Part shown: piece after piece, positions 15,267-23,474 of the stretch | Layout of the letters: the number at the start of each line of letters is the position of its first letter | How positions within the stretch are numbered: the stretch's first letter is position 1 | NCBI GenBank assembly: GCA_045631225.1 | Contig: JAZQUG010000003.1 | Location: 23,372-87,371, forward strand | Reading direction: 5' to 3' | Length of the DNA stretch: 64,000 nucleotides | Source of the DNA: Fimenecus sp045631225 | GTDB lineage: Bacteria; Bacillota; Clostridia; Oscillospirales; Acutalibacteraceae | Notes under the pieces: model-generated | What the model was told of the DNA's origin: nothing | Database searches by the model: none | What the model saw: the letters and a program-made list of their open reading frames with translations, nothing else | Position numbers and translations under genes: made by a program

Positions 15267-17846
15267 ATGAAAATTACATCTGATTTAGTTGAAAAGGCAA
15301 AAAATGGGAATTCCATAGCTTGGAATGAGTTGTATTCTGCAACATTTCCTGTTGCTTATGGCGTGGCTGTGCAGTTAGTAAAAAACAAGGATATTGCTGA
15401 AGATATTATTCAGGATTCTTACATAACTGCATTCACAAAGCTTGACACATTACAGGAGACTGACAAATTTCAGCATTGGTTTAACAGAATTGTAGCCAAT
15501 AACTGCAAAAACTATCTTGTGAAGAAGAAGCCTGATTTATTTTCGCAGTATTCAACATTCACAGAAGATGGCGAAGAATTAGAATTTGATGTTGTTGATG
15601 AACGTACAGAATATCAGCCTGACAATGCTGTCATAACAGACGAAATCAAGCAATTATTTTATGATATGGTTGCAAAATTGCCTGAAGAACAAAGAGCTTG
15701 TGCATTGATGTTCTGGGTGCAGGATTTGTCAATAACAGAAATTGCTGATATTCTCGGAGTTTCACAAAATACAGTAAAGAGCAGAATTCATTATGCAAGG
15801 AAAAAGCTGACTGCAGAAGCAGATGATATGAAAAAGAGAGGCGAATCCATCTTCAGCATCACAGGATTTGCACTTATTCCATTCCTTCGTTGGCTTTTCA
15901 AAAATGATACAAGCTTTGCTGCAAGTCCTGAGAAAGCAGAAGGTATTCTTAAGATTTGTAAATCTGCAGGGACAGCAACAAAAGCTGCAGGAGCAAGAAG
16001 AGTAGTTACTGAAACAATAAAAACAACAGCTAAGGTTGGTAGTACAGCAAAAGGCGTTGCAACTGTAGGTGCAGGAGCAGTAACAAAAGGTATTGCCACA
16101 AAAATCATCGCAGGTGTTTTAGTTGCAGCAATTGGTATTGGTGGGGTTACTCTTGCTGTAAAAAACAGTAATAGTGATAATGTTAAAGACGACACAACAA
16201 CACAGTTTGTTGAAACAACGAAAGAAAAGCCAACAGAGGATGAGATTATCATCGCAAGCTCTGTTGCCGATTTAGGACTTAACGAAGAAATGGTTAAAGC
16301 TGTTACTGCCATAATGAGCACAGAATTAGCTAATAGCAGAGTAGATGACGTTTTTTCGTTCTCTTCTGACGAAAAAACAAATTGGTTCCGTACATATTGG
16401 GTTTATGATTACATTATAAGTAATGATTTGTACGAAGGAAACGAATTAAAACGAAATGATGAATTCCAAAATGAAATTGTTTCTAAATACGGAGAACTTG
16501 AAAACTCTATATATCCAGATAAAGAGTTATGTGGTATTCCTGACTATAATTCATTCCACAAGCTTTACAAATGTCTGTTTGGTGATGGTGAAACAGAAGA
16601 TGAATATGAACAATTAAAAGCGTATGTTATAAAAAAGCAAGGCTTCCCAATGGGATACGATTTAAGACCTTTCGATTTAGTTCCCGGCCTTGATAATGTG
16701 GAGTTCATTTCTTTGGATGACGATGAGTATCAGGTAAAATACGCTTTGACAACACGACACTCTACAGGAGATATTGAGGTTCCTGTGGATGACAATTCTA
16801 ATTATTCTTTTGCTTATTGCGAACCACAGGAAGTATATGAATATGTTATGTCATTCAAGATGGATGAAAATAGTCCGCTAGGTATTGTTGTTACGGATAG
16901 TTCTTGGGGAGAAGTTGATTCATTCTATAAAATAACATATGTTACAAAAGACGGAAAAGAAGAAACAGTTACATGCAGAGAAGATTTTGAAAATATAATA
17001 TCACCTGATTTTGTATTTCCAACACCTGAGGATAAGGTTGAATCAACTCAAAAGAATGAATCTTTAACTCAAAAAGAAGAGCCCTCTACACGAAAATCAA
17101 ACGATGACCTTGTAGAAATTGATTTATTTTCGACAATTGATACAATAGGAATAGAAACAAATACTTCTCTCACTTCTTATGACGATGTTCATCCGTTAGT
17201 GATAACATTTAATGATGATGATTATCAAATAGATTATGGTGTATGTAAAATAAGTTGGACGGAACCAGTTTTAAATGACATACAATATACCATAGAATAT
17301 AAAGATAAAAACAATCAAATAACTACAGAAAAAATCTCTATAATTTTTGACACACCTCGCGGTTCAGAATATGTTAATGGAGAAAAAATCCCTGCAAGAC
17401 TCAATAAAAAAAATGGTGCGTTTTCGGAGTTCGGATTTGTTTTTTCAACAACTGAAAAACAAATGGATGTTGATTATGTTTATAAGTTAATGAGAGATGA
17501 CAATATTTCAAATACAGCTTTTAACACACTAAAAAAACGAGCAATGGTAGAAGCAGAAAAAGAATATGGCTCAGTAACATATGAAGCTTCATATGTCGTT
17601 GCTAAAAGTCCAAAGTATTATGGAAGTAATATAATCTATATTTTCAAACAAGAATCAACAGGAAGATATATGGGATATTACTATTCAAATATGATTACGA
17701 ATCAGTACGGCGATGTATTAGATATAGATGAACGCAAACCATCTCTATTTAAACAAGTGGGATTATACGAGACAATCGATGATTTAATGAAATCATTTGG
17801 TAGTAAAGCAGGCAGCGATGGAATTATAATAGAACTAAAGAAATAA
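15267..17846 (+). CDS. Membrane-tethered ECF sigma factor with large extracytoplasmic domain
   Basis: An 859-aa protein. Residues 20-90 are sigma-70 region 2 (DIAEDIIQDSYITAFTKL, then FQHWFNRIVANNCKNYL); residues 130-180 are region 4 (LPEEQRACALMF, SITEIADILGVSQNTVKSRI). A linker rich in K, A, G and T follows, then a clear membrane helix (about 279-298), then about 560 residues predicted outside the cell, including two related beta-rich segments around 500-590 and 640-720. ECF factors are normally held by a separate anti-sigma factor; here the sensor appears fused to the sigma factor. No anti-sigma gene is adjacent. The ATG follows GAGGTGG. Downstream genes encode a membrane protein and exported proteins preceded by ECF-like promoters. 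Confidence 0.85.
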   Translation: MKITSDLVEKAKNGNSIAWNELYSATFPVAYGVAVQLVKNKDIAEDIIQDSYITAFTKLDTLQETDKFQHWFNRIVANNCKNYLVKKKPDLFSQYSTFTEDGEELEFDVVDERTEYQPDNAVITDEIKQLFYDMVAKLPEEQRACALMFWVQDLSITEIADILGVSQNTVKSRIHYARKKLTAEADDMKKRGESIFSITGFALIPFLRWLFKNDTSFAASPEKAEGILKICKSAGTATKAAGARRVVTETIKTTAKVGSTAKGVATVGAGAVTKGIATKIIAGVLVAAIGIGGVTLAVKNSNSDNVKDDTTTQFVETTKEKPTEDEIIIASSVADLGLNEEMVKAVTAIMSTELANSRVDDVFSFSSDEKTNWFRTYWVYDYIISNDLYEGNELKRNDEFQNEIVSKYGELENSIYPDKELCGIPDYNSFHKLYKCLFGDGETEDEYEQLKAYVIKKQGFPMGYDLRPFDLVPGLDNVEFISLDDDEYQVKYALTTRHSTGDIEVPVDDNSNYSFAYCEPQEVYEYVMSFKMDENSPLGIVVTDSSWGEVDSFYKITYVTKDGKEETVTCREDFENIISPDFVFPTPEDKVESTQKNESLTQKEEPSTRKSNDDLVEIDLFSTIDTIGIETNTSLTSYDDVHPLVITFNDDDYQIDYGVCKISWTEPVLNDIQYTIEYKDKNNQITTEKISIIFDTPRGSEYVNGEKIPARLNKKNGAFSEFGFVFSTTEKQMDVDYVYKLMRDDNISNTAFNTLKKRAMVEAEKEYGSVTYEASYVVAKSPKYYGSNIIYIFKQESTGRYMGYYYSNMITNQYGDVLDIDERKPSLFKQVGLYETIDDLMKSFGSKAGSDGIIIELKK

Positions 17847-17852
17847 ACAAAA

Positions 17853-17891
17853 ATACCCTGTGCAAAGTTAGAATTGCACAGGGTATTTTTT
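17853..17891 (+). terminator. Rho-independent terminator of the ECF sigma gene
   Basis: A perfect 13-bp stem (17853-17865 with 17874-17886), 8-base loop and a T run. Confidence 0.92.
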
Positions 17892-17938
17892 GTCTTGGAA
17901 TAAGTTTTTAGAAATTTTTAAAATTTTTTCAAAAACTT

Positions 17939-17975
17939 AAAACCTTTTTGTCTTTTCGTTTGTCTTATAAGTGAA
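17939..17975 (+). promoter_or_regulatory. ECF-like promoter, copy 1
   Basis: AAAACC, a 17-base spacer and GTCTTATAAGTGA. Exactly the same layout occurs 400 bases downstream (18339). The AAC-type -35 and GTC-type -10 are ECF-like. No plus-strand gene follows directly; its transcript would run antisense across the small XRE gene, or on to 18425. Confidence 0.5.
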
Positions 17976-17993
17976 AGGGGAACAGATTACAGT

Positions 17994-18206
17994 TTATTTT
18001 TGATTGGCGTCGGGAATAAAACTTGCAATATCTGATAACTCACAATCAAGTATTTCGCATAGAGTGTTAAGGGTGAATGTACTCACATTACCATTCTTCC
18101 TTAGTCGGTCTAACTGACCTGTGCTGATACCGTATCTCTTGATTAGCTGATATTGTGTAATTTGTTTCTCTTTCAGGGTCTTCCATAAATTATCAAAGAC
18201 AATCAT
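17994..18206 (-). CDS. Small XRE-family (Cro/CI) DNA-binding protein
   Basis: A 70-aa protein consisting of one helix-turn-helix: TQYQLIKRYG (helix 2), STGQLDRLRKNGNV (recognition helix and turn), TFTLNTLCEILDCELSDI (helices 4-5). This is the layout of short Cro/CI regulators with the DCELSDI ending common in Firmicutes. It lies antisense between the two ECF-like promoters and is the only minus-strand gene of this part of the element. Confidence 0.85.
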   Translation of the reverse strand: MIVFDNLWKTLKEKQITQYQLIKRYGISTGQLDRLRKNGNVSTFTLNTLCEILDCELSDIASFIPDANQK

Positions 18207-18338
18207 TTAACCACCCTTTTGTATTTGATAATTTAATTCTATGGGTGTGTCCGTACATTGACAATAGCCCGTATTCGGGCTATAATTAGCATTAACGACA
18301 AATAAAATAAAAATCATTGAAAATATTTCAAAAAATTT

Positions 18339-18375
18339 AAAACCTTTTGTCGTTTTGATTTGTCTATATAGTGAA
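18339..18375 (+). promoter_or_regulatory. ECF-like promoter, copy 2
   Basis: AAAACC, a 17-base spacer and GTCTATATAGTGA, about 60 bases upstream of the membrane protein gene at 18425. Upstream bases (TTTCAAAAA.TTTAAAACC) also match copy 1. Likely target of the tethered sigma factor, by inference. Confidence 0.55.
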
Positions 18376-18424
18376 GGGACACTTCAAAAAAGAAAAAACA
18401 AAAGAAAAAAGGAGAATTATCAAA

Positions 18425-18886
18425 ATGAAAACAAAGAAAGAATTTATCAACATCCAGCAGGCAGAAGAATACAAAGCAAAGTGCGAAAAGCTTATATCAG
18501 CACTTAAAATTCCGTTTATTATTTCATCTGTAGCAACGGTCGTTTGTGCTTGGATTTTATCTGGAAACGCCCCAGAAGCAACAGGAATATTATATGTGTT
18601 AATGGAAATATTAGGTGCAATCGGTATGTTTGGTGGTCTGGCTTCCCTAGTATTTACAGTAATCGCAGGTGGAGGAAAGTTTGTACTCTCTTTCTTCTTG
18701 AAAATGCTTTTTATTGGTTTTGTATTAATCCCAATTCCATTTAACATTGTTTTAGGATTTGTTCCACTCGTTCTCGGCATTGCATCCACCGTTTTTGCTC
18801 CTGTAATAATTATTGTGCTTATTTGGTTACGAGCAAGAAAAGAACTTAACCGAGCAAAAGATTTTATTCACTACAACACAATTTAA
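18425..18886 (+). CDS. Hypothetical polytopic membrane protein
   Basis: A 153-aa protein with a charged N-terminus (about 25 residues, KTKKEFINIQQAEEYKAKCE) and about four membrane helices between residues 28 and 140, then a short charged tail. The ATG at 18425 has AAGGAG ten bases upstream; an open frame continues to 18371 without a ribosome binding site. I do not recognise the family. It is the first gene after the second ECF-like promoter and is followed 36 bases later by a lipoprotein gene with the same AGGAGAATTATC leader, so the two probably form an operon. Confidence 0.7.
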   Translation: MKTKKEFINIQQAEEYKAKCEKLISALKIPFIISSVATVVCAWILSGNAPEATGILYVLMEILGAIGMFGGLASLVFTVIAGGGKFVLSFFLKMLFIGFVLIPIPFNIVLGFVPLVLGIASTVFAPVIIIVLIWLRARKELNRAKDFIHYNTI

Positions 18887-18922
18887 CGATTAATAAAAGT
18901 GTTTTTAAAAAGGAGAATTATC

Positions 18923-20077
18923 ATGACAATTACAATAAAAAAAGTTATCGCAGTAGTATTAGCTCTCAGTTCATTATTAGCATTATGCTCTTGCTCAGCA
19001 GGAAGAGAAAAAATCGATTTGGAAGACTATATTACAATTGAGTTTTCAAAGTATAATGGTTATGGCACAGCATCAATTGATGTGGATGAAGATGCCGTTG
19101 AAAATTTAATTGACCGTGAAAAAGCAGGTGAATTTGTTGCTGAACTTAGTGAAATGGGTGGAGAGATTGCTCTTTCATTGGCTTTTATTGATGAATATAC
19201 AGACCTTTTCAGCGTTGAACTTGCTGAAGAATATGAAAATCTTTCAAACGGTGATAAGGTTAAGGTTATTGTAAAATCAGAGCTCGAAGAACTTGGCTAC
19301 GACCTTAAAGATGTTGAAAAAGGACTTGGAATTAAATTCAATGACACGGAATTTACATATAAGGTTGAAGGTCTTGTAGATGCAAAAATTATTGATGTAT
19401 TTGAAGGAATTGAAGAATGTATTACTTATGTTATTCCAAATTACAGTGAAAAAACCCCAATCAGTGGTGAGTCCTCAGCAATAATTAACATTCCTGAAGA
19501 TTTTGAAAGAGTTGTTGATGGTATGTATTTTGTAAGAGGTGATTCCAGCCATTCACTTAAGGTAGTGTATAACAATCAGCGAATTGACGAAATTGGATTT
19601 TCCATAGACGGTAAAAAAACAAAAGTTTCATCAGGAGATAAAATCAACGTAGCTATAACGGGTGGCAACGGATTACAGGAATACAATTATTTGATTCCTT
19701 ACCGCACAAAAGAATACACCGTACCAAAGTTAGCAGAAAGAGTTGAATCAAAATCACAGCTTACTGCAGATAAAATAAGTGAAATTAAGTCAGAAGCAGT
19801 ACAGTATATGGAAAAATATTTTGAAACATCAACGATTTATGAACTTTATTGTTATGAAATTAAACCGTCATCAGACACAAACATTAAGTGTGGTGTGGCT
19901 ATGATAGCCGATTACGATAGCTGGTTTAATGATTATGTAAATCTTATTATTTGTCCGATTATTCTTCCCGATGGTACTTGGGAATACGAGATTAGTACAG
20001 CAGGTTATCATCGCACTCTTGAAGATGCAAAAACAAGACTTTTCGATAATACAAACTATACATACGAAAAAATCTAA
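18923..20077 (+). CDS. Hypothetical lipoprotein
   Basis: A 384-aa protein with a lipoprotein signal peptide: MTITIKK, hydrophobic core VIAVVLALSSLLAL, then a Cys within LCSCSAG as the likely lipidation site (about residue 24). The mature part has two or three acidic beta-rich domains, consistent with a cell-surface protein. The ATG at 18923 is chosen because AGGAG precedes it; an in-frame GTG-like upstream start at 18899 is not supported. The family is not recognised. It probably belongs to the operon driven from the second ECF-like promoter. Confidence 0.7.
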   Translation: MTITIKKVIAVVLALSSLLALCSCSAGREKIDLEDYITIEFSKYNGYGTASIDVDEDAVENLIDREKAGEFVAELSEMGGEIALSLAFIDEYTDLFSVELAEEYENLSNGDKVKVIVKSELEELGYDLKDVEKGLGIKFNDTEFTYKVEGLVDAKIIDVFEGIEECITYVIPNYSEKTPISGESSAIINIPEDFERVVDGMYFVRGDSSHSLKVVYNNQRIDEIGFSIDGKKTKVSSGDKINVAITGGNGLQEYNYLIPYRTKEYTVPKLAERVESKSQLTADKISEIKSEAVQYMEKYFETSTIYELYCYEIKPSSDTNIKCGVAMIADYDSWFNDYVNLIICPIILPDGTWEYEISTAGYHRTLEDAKTRLFDNTNYTYEKI

Positions 20078-20097
20078 CATATAAAGGATGTGATGCG

Positions 20098-20217
20098 ATG
20101 GGTGATGAGGAAATCAGAGCAATTCTCATCGAAATCACACTTGAAATTGCAAAAAAATATGAGAATTCCGATGAAACATATCAAAGAATTCTCAACATAG
20201 TTCGCAAGAACGAATAA
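20098..20217 (+). CDS. 39-aa hypothetical protein
   Basis: A short frame starting ATG GGT GAT GAG with AAAGGATGTG upstream and ending at 20217; it encodes one acidic amphipathic helix (MGDEEIRAILIEITLEIAKK and 19 more residues). It begins 20 bases after the lipoprotein gene. Being so short it could be chance, but the ribosome binding site and codon use resemble its neighbours. Confidence 0.45.
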   Translation: MGDEEIRAILIEITLEIAKKYENSDETYQRILNIVRKNE

Positions 20218-20225
20218 TTTTTACC

Positions 20226-20303
20226 AACCCTATTGCGAAAGCAGTATGGCTCAATAATTCTCCCCAAAGTGCCTCTTGAAAAAGAGGCATAGCGGGAGAG
20301 CCA
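20226..20303 (+). promoter_or_regulatory. Structured 5' leader before the cohesin-like gene
   Basis: Two adjacent hairpins can be drawn. The first is CC-TATTGC (20228-20236) with GCAGTA-GG (20241-20249) closed by a GAAA tetraloop. The second is a stacked stem: GGCT (20248-20251) with AGCC (20299-20302), CTCCC (20260-20264) with GGGAG (20294-20298), and GCCTC (20271-20275) with GAGGC (20284-20288), with conserved-looking internal loops. I cannot match it to a known riboswitch class. Confidence 0.45.
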
Positions 20304-20326
20304 AATTAATTTTAAGGAGAAAAGTC

Positions 20327-21241
20327 TTGAAAAAATTATTATCAGTTATTCTTGCAATTTTCATTGCAATTATCCCGATGAGTATCAATGTTTTTGCAGT
20401 TGATACTTCTGCAGAAAACCCGACAATCGAAACTACAGTAGATAAGGATACTGTAGAAGTAGGCGATGTGATTACCTTGACTACAAAGTTGCCAAGTAAT
20501 TCAAAGCTCTGCGTTCTTATGTATCAGCTCACCTATAATCCAAACACACTCTCTATTGTAAATAATTCAGAGAAATTAAATGGTGCTTTCCCGACTGAAA
20601 AACTTAGTTATAAAACAGCAGGAATGATGAGATATGGCGGTATTTCTTCAGACTGTGTAAGTGATGATTGTCAGATGTTATTTACAATTCAGCTCGAAGT
20701 ACTTAAATTGCCTTGTACAATTGATGTGAGCATTTTGGAGGCTTATGAAGATAATGGAGATAATCCAGAAATTGATGTAACATATGAATATAATAAGTGT
20801 TCATCAAAACAAATAAAGTTTGACGATGTAAATGTTCCTGACGAGCCATACGTTCCTGACGAGCCAGATGTTCCTGATAATCCAGATGAACCAGTATATC
20901 AGTATTCTATCAATATCAAGGAACCTTCAACTACAACAATTCGCCATAAGGATGGTATTATTCTTCACGCAGAAACGGAACCTGAATTGCCTGAATGTTA
21001 TCGAGTAGAGTGGTCAAAGAACAACAGCAAATTTAAAACTGAGACAAAGAACAATGGTCAGTCTTTAAAAATCATTTCAGACAGCAATGGTAAAACAGAA
21101 TTCACAGTTTCACTTTATGACAAAGAAGGAAATCTTGTTGATACAGACACCATCGAAATGAATTCAAAAGCAGGATTTTTTGATAAAATCGGAAGCTTCT
21201 TCCGTTCACTTTTTGGTGCAACAAAGATTTATGAATATTAA
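20327..21241 (+). CDS. Secreted cohesin-like domain protein
   Basis: A 304-aa exported protein. The start is a TTG at 20327 with AAGGAG ahead, giving a signal peptide (KKLLSVILAIFIAII, cleavage after NVFA). Residues about 25-165 form a beta-sandwich resembling cohesin/type I surface domains (VEVGDVITLTTKLP, then MYQLTYNPNTLSIV). A PDEP/PDNP proline-rich linker follows, then an Ig-like module and a conserved-looking amphipathic tail (FFDKIGSFFRSLFG). Cohesins bind dockerins; the LRR protein at 46468 carries dockerins, but a link is speculative. It may be part of the sigma-controlled gene set. Confidence 0.6.
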   Translation: MKKLLSVILAIFIAIIPMSINVFAVDTSAENPTIETTVDKDTVEVGDVITLTTKLPSNSKLCVLMYQLTYNPNTLSIVNNSEKLNGAFPTEKLSYKTAGMMRYGGISSDCVSDDCQMLFTIQLEVLKLPCTIDVSILEAYEDNGDNPEIDVTYEYNKCSSKQIKFDDVNVPDEPYVPDEPDVPDNPDEPVYQYSINIKEPSTTTIRHKDGIILHAETEPELPECYRVEWSKNNSKFKTETKNNGQSLKIISDSNGKTEFTVSLYDKEGNLVDTDTIEMNSKAGFFDKIGSFFRSLFGATKIYEY

Positions 21242-21257
21242 TAAAACTTACTACGAT

Positions 21258-21284
21258 AAAAAGAGCTGTTTGGCTCTTTTTTAT
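21258..21284 (+). terminator. Rho-independent terminator
   Basis: An 8-bp stem (AAAAGAGC with GCTCTTTT) and T run 17 bases after the cohesin-like gene. Confidence 0.8.
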
Positions 21285-21401
21285 TATACCTTTTGAAATA
21301 TCAAGTTATAATCTTGAAATATAATACAGCAAATAATTAACATTAATCAATACTTTAAGAAAGCAAACTTATTAAAAGATGTGTTGCTTGAAAATGAGTG
21401 T

Positions 21402-21550
21402 TAATACAGTTGAAAAATATAACAGATTACACCGTAAATTACTGCAGCAAATGTTCCGTATGCAATTACGGGACCTGCGATTTAGAAAATAGTCGCACCT
21501 GTACCCATAATGATGCATTCAGACTTAAACTCTAGAGCAGGTGATGCAAC
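21402..21550 (-). pseudogene. Second, decayed copy of the spoVAC 3' end
   Basis: The minus strand again encodes VASPALEFKSECIIMGTG, then an in-frame TAA, then IAGPVIAYGTFAAVIYGVIC and the same end as the copy at 14884. Similarity starts exactly at the stop codon and continues beyond the gene fragment into a shared 45-base sequence (21549-21590, matching 15131-15171). The GTIVPITGF part and attachment arm (about 90 bases) are missing, as if deleted between two ACAACT repeats. It is non-functional and marks an older insertion or duplication boundary within the element. Confidence 0.8.
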
Positions 21551-21607
21551 AAAAAGTCATCACTAAAACCGCAGGAAATTCGAGACAAAACCAGAAATAG
21601 TATGATT

Positions 21608-22387
21608 TTATTTTGCTAATTCGAAATCTGGAGTTATACCTATTTCTTCTTGCCATATTTTCAGGTTGTGCATGTTTTCAGCAAGTTCCATCTTTAATTG
21701 TTCGTTTTCGGTTTTTAATTGTTTATTTGTTTCAACTAATTCATTGTACTTTTTGGTTTGCTCTTTTAGTTGCGGAACAGTTAAGTTTCCTTCTTTTGTC
21801 GCGCCGTTTATAATGCCAACATCAAAGCCAAAGTACTCGTAAAAGTAATCACTTGCTTCCCTATGCAAGGTTTTCAACATTGATTTGGTGACAACTTTGG
21901 CAGCACAAACTTTTAACTTTCCTTTTTCTTCAAGTACAGGTACAAAGCAAAAATGTATGTGACTCTGACCTTGTGCGAATATTTCAGAATTTTCTGAAGT
22001 GTTCGTTTTTCTTTTAGATTCATCGGCGTGACAATAACAGCCGACAAGAAAGTCTTCTTTCCCATTGCAGAACTTATTAAGTAAAAAGTTATAACCTACT
22101 TCAAAAAATTCTTCATAACATTCTTGAGGAAAATACTCGGCTTTTGGTAGAGTTAAAATTACATCACACATTGTATTAACATCAGCTCTATTCATTATCT
22201 TTAAATTTGGAGATTCAAGTATCTGCTTGTATTTAGAAAAACCTTTTAATTCATCATTACCGATTGTATAATTCTTATGTATAAGTTTGGGGTCGATATG
22301 CTTTTGGAATTCATATATTCTTGGGTTGCGTTCATAATGTTCCAACATATGACCAACGGCTGTTCTATTATACTTCTCTATGTGCAT
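21608..22387 (-). CDS. MobV-family relaxase (plasmid mobilisation protein)
   Basis: A 259-aa protein beginning MHIEKYNRTAVG, the typical MobV/Pre N-terminus. Residues about 112-165 carry the metal-binding region (CYCHADES, then QSHIHFCFVPV with the HxH pair at 143 and 145). The C-terminal 60 residues form a coiled coil (NELVETNKQLKTENEQLKME). MobV relaxases nick oriT and mobilise small plasmids and integrated elements. It is shorter than most (about 350-450 aa), so it may be a minimal or truncated form. The upstream open frame to 22456 lacks a ribosome binding site. The gene is divergent from rep. Confidence 0.78.
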   Translation of the reverse strand: MHIEKYNRTAVGHMLEHYERNPRIYEFQKHIDPKLIHKNYTIGNDELKGFSKYKQILESPNLKIMNRADVNTMCDVILTLPKAEYFPQECYEEFFEVGYNFLLNKFCNGKEDFLVGCYCHADESKRKTNTSENSEIFAQGQSHIHFCFVPVLEEKGKLKVCAAKVVTKSMLKTLHREASDYFYEYFGFDVGIINGATKEGNLTVPQLKEQTKKYNELVETNKQLKTENEQLKMELAENMHNLKIWQEEIGITPDFELAK

Positions 22388-22466
22388 AGCATCACTCTTT
22401 CTATATATATTTACTTTAAGTATGATATATAGAATTATCTTACAACTGTAAATCAAATCTGATGTA

Positions 22467-22517
22467 GCAAGTTATATCAAAACCTCCGGTTATTGATAAC
22501 TTGCCAGGAGTGCCTGG
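22467..22517. other. Candidate oriT: inverted repeats between mob and rep
   Basis: GCAAGTTAT (22467-22475) pairs with ATAACTTGC (22496-22504) around a CTCCGG loop, immediately followed by CCAGG-AGTG-CCTGG (22504-22517). Paired inverted repeats just upstream of a relaxase gene are the usual oriT layout. No exact match to a known MobV nick site is claimed. Confidence 0.4.
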
Positions 22518-22604
22518 ACCCCAATAAAACTTTAATTCTTCATAGAATAACAATTAAAAATTTTATATTTAATATTTCATTTTTTTATATATAAATAAAA
22601 AATA

Positions 22605-22652
22605 GCAAGTGCAAATTACATACTTAAAATAAAAATGTAAAGGAGCACTTGC
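22605..22652 (+). promoter_or_regulatory. Hairpin that can mask the rep ribosome binding site
   Basis: GCAAGTGC (22605-22612) pairs with GCACTTGC (22645-22652, ending at the base before the rep ATG), and TTACAT (22616) pairs with ATGTAA (22635). The AAGGA ribosome binding site sits within the 3' arm, so folding would block initiation. Confidence 0.55.
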
Positions 22653-23459
22653 ATGAAACCTTATTATAAAAATTACTTAGTATCTCAGAATAATCTATTA
22701 ATTCAAAAAATATCAACTGACACTGATATGCACAGAAATCCTCTAATGAGTTCTTTCTTATTAGATAACTACCAAAGAAAACTAATAGCAATAATGATTT
22801 CACACATAACCAAAGATACAACTGACTTCTGTGAAGAGGTTATACCATTCAGCAGCTTTGTTGAAATGATTGGTGTTAGAAGAGGCGGTAATCAATATCG
22901 TGAAATTATCAAAAGCATTGATAAATTACTTAGAATGTCTTTTTGCATTGAGGTTGAACCGGGTGTATTTGAATATCATCATTGGTTTAAGGATGGTTGC
23001 AGAATCGACACTAACAAAAATCTGATATATGTGTGCTTTAGTGATGGGATGAGGAAGTTTCTTCTTGAAAAGACAAAATGTTTTACTCAATATGAATTGG
23101 GGTACATATTATCACTAAAAAAGAAATACAGTTCAAGATTATATGAATATCTGCATTCCTTCCTTGCATTTGGTTCAGCAAATATATCTGCTGAAAATAT
23201 TAAGAAGCTTATAACTGACAATGAAGTAAAAGAAAATAAATATATAAAAGCACTTGTACTTGAACCCTCAATTGCAGAAATAAATAATAAGACAGATTTA
23301 TATATCACATATGAACCCTATTACAAAAAAGACCTTAATGGTAAAAAGTATCTATCATCGTTTAATTTTAAAATTGACCTACAAGATGAGGATTCTATAA
23401 ATGATATAAAAATCAGCAAATGGGGATTAGATGAAGGTTTTGTATTAGGTGATGAATAA
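22653..23459 (+). CDS. Rep_3-type replication initiator protein
   Basis: A 268-aa protein with the two winged-helix layout of plasmid initiators: an N-terminal domain with PLMSSFLLDNYQRKLIAIMI and IPFSSFVEMIGV, then KKYSSRLYEYLHSFLAFG, the region conserved in Rep_3/RepB-like proteins. These proteins bind iterons to start plasmid replication. The ATG follows AAAGGAGCACTTGC. Three iteron-like repeats lie just downstream, and a MobV gene is divergent upstream, so the module is plasmid-like. Confidence 0.7.
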   Translation: MKPYYKNYLVSQNNLLIQKISTDTDMHRNPLMSSFLLDNYQRKLIAIMISHITKDTTDFCEEVIPFSSFVEMIGVRRGGNQYREIIKSIDKLLRMSFCIEVEPGVFEYHHWFKDGCRIDTNKNLIYVCFSDGMRKFLLEKTKCFTQYELGYILSLKKKYSSRLYEYLHSFLAFGSANISAENIKKLITDNEVKENKYIKALVLEPSIAEINNKTDLYITYEPYYKKDLNGKKYLSSFNFKIDLQDEDSINDIKISKWGLDEGFVLGDE

Positions 23460-23474
23460 TTTTTTAAATAATGT

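Noticed and set aside
20226..20303. Known riboswitch (c-di-GMP, THF, ZTP, guanidine)
   Set aside because: The conserved cores of these classes as I remember them are not present; left as an unclassified leader.
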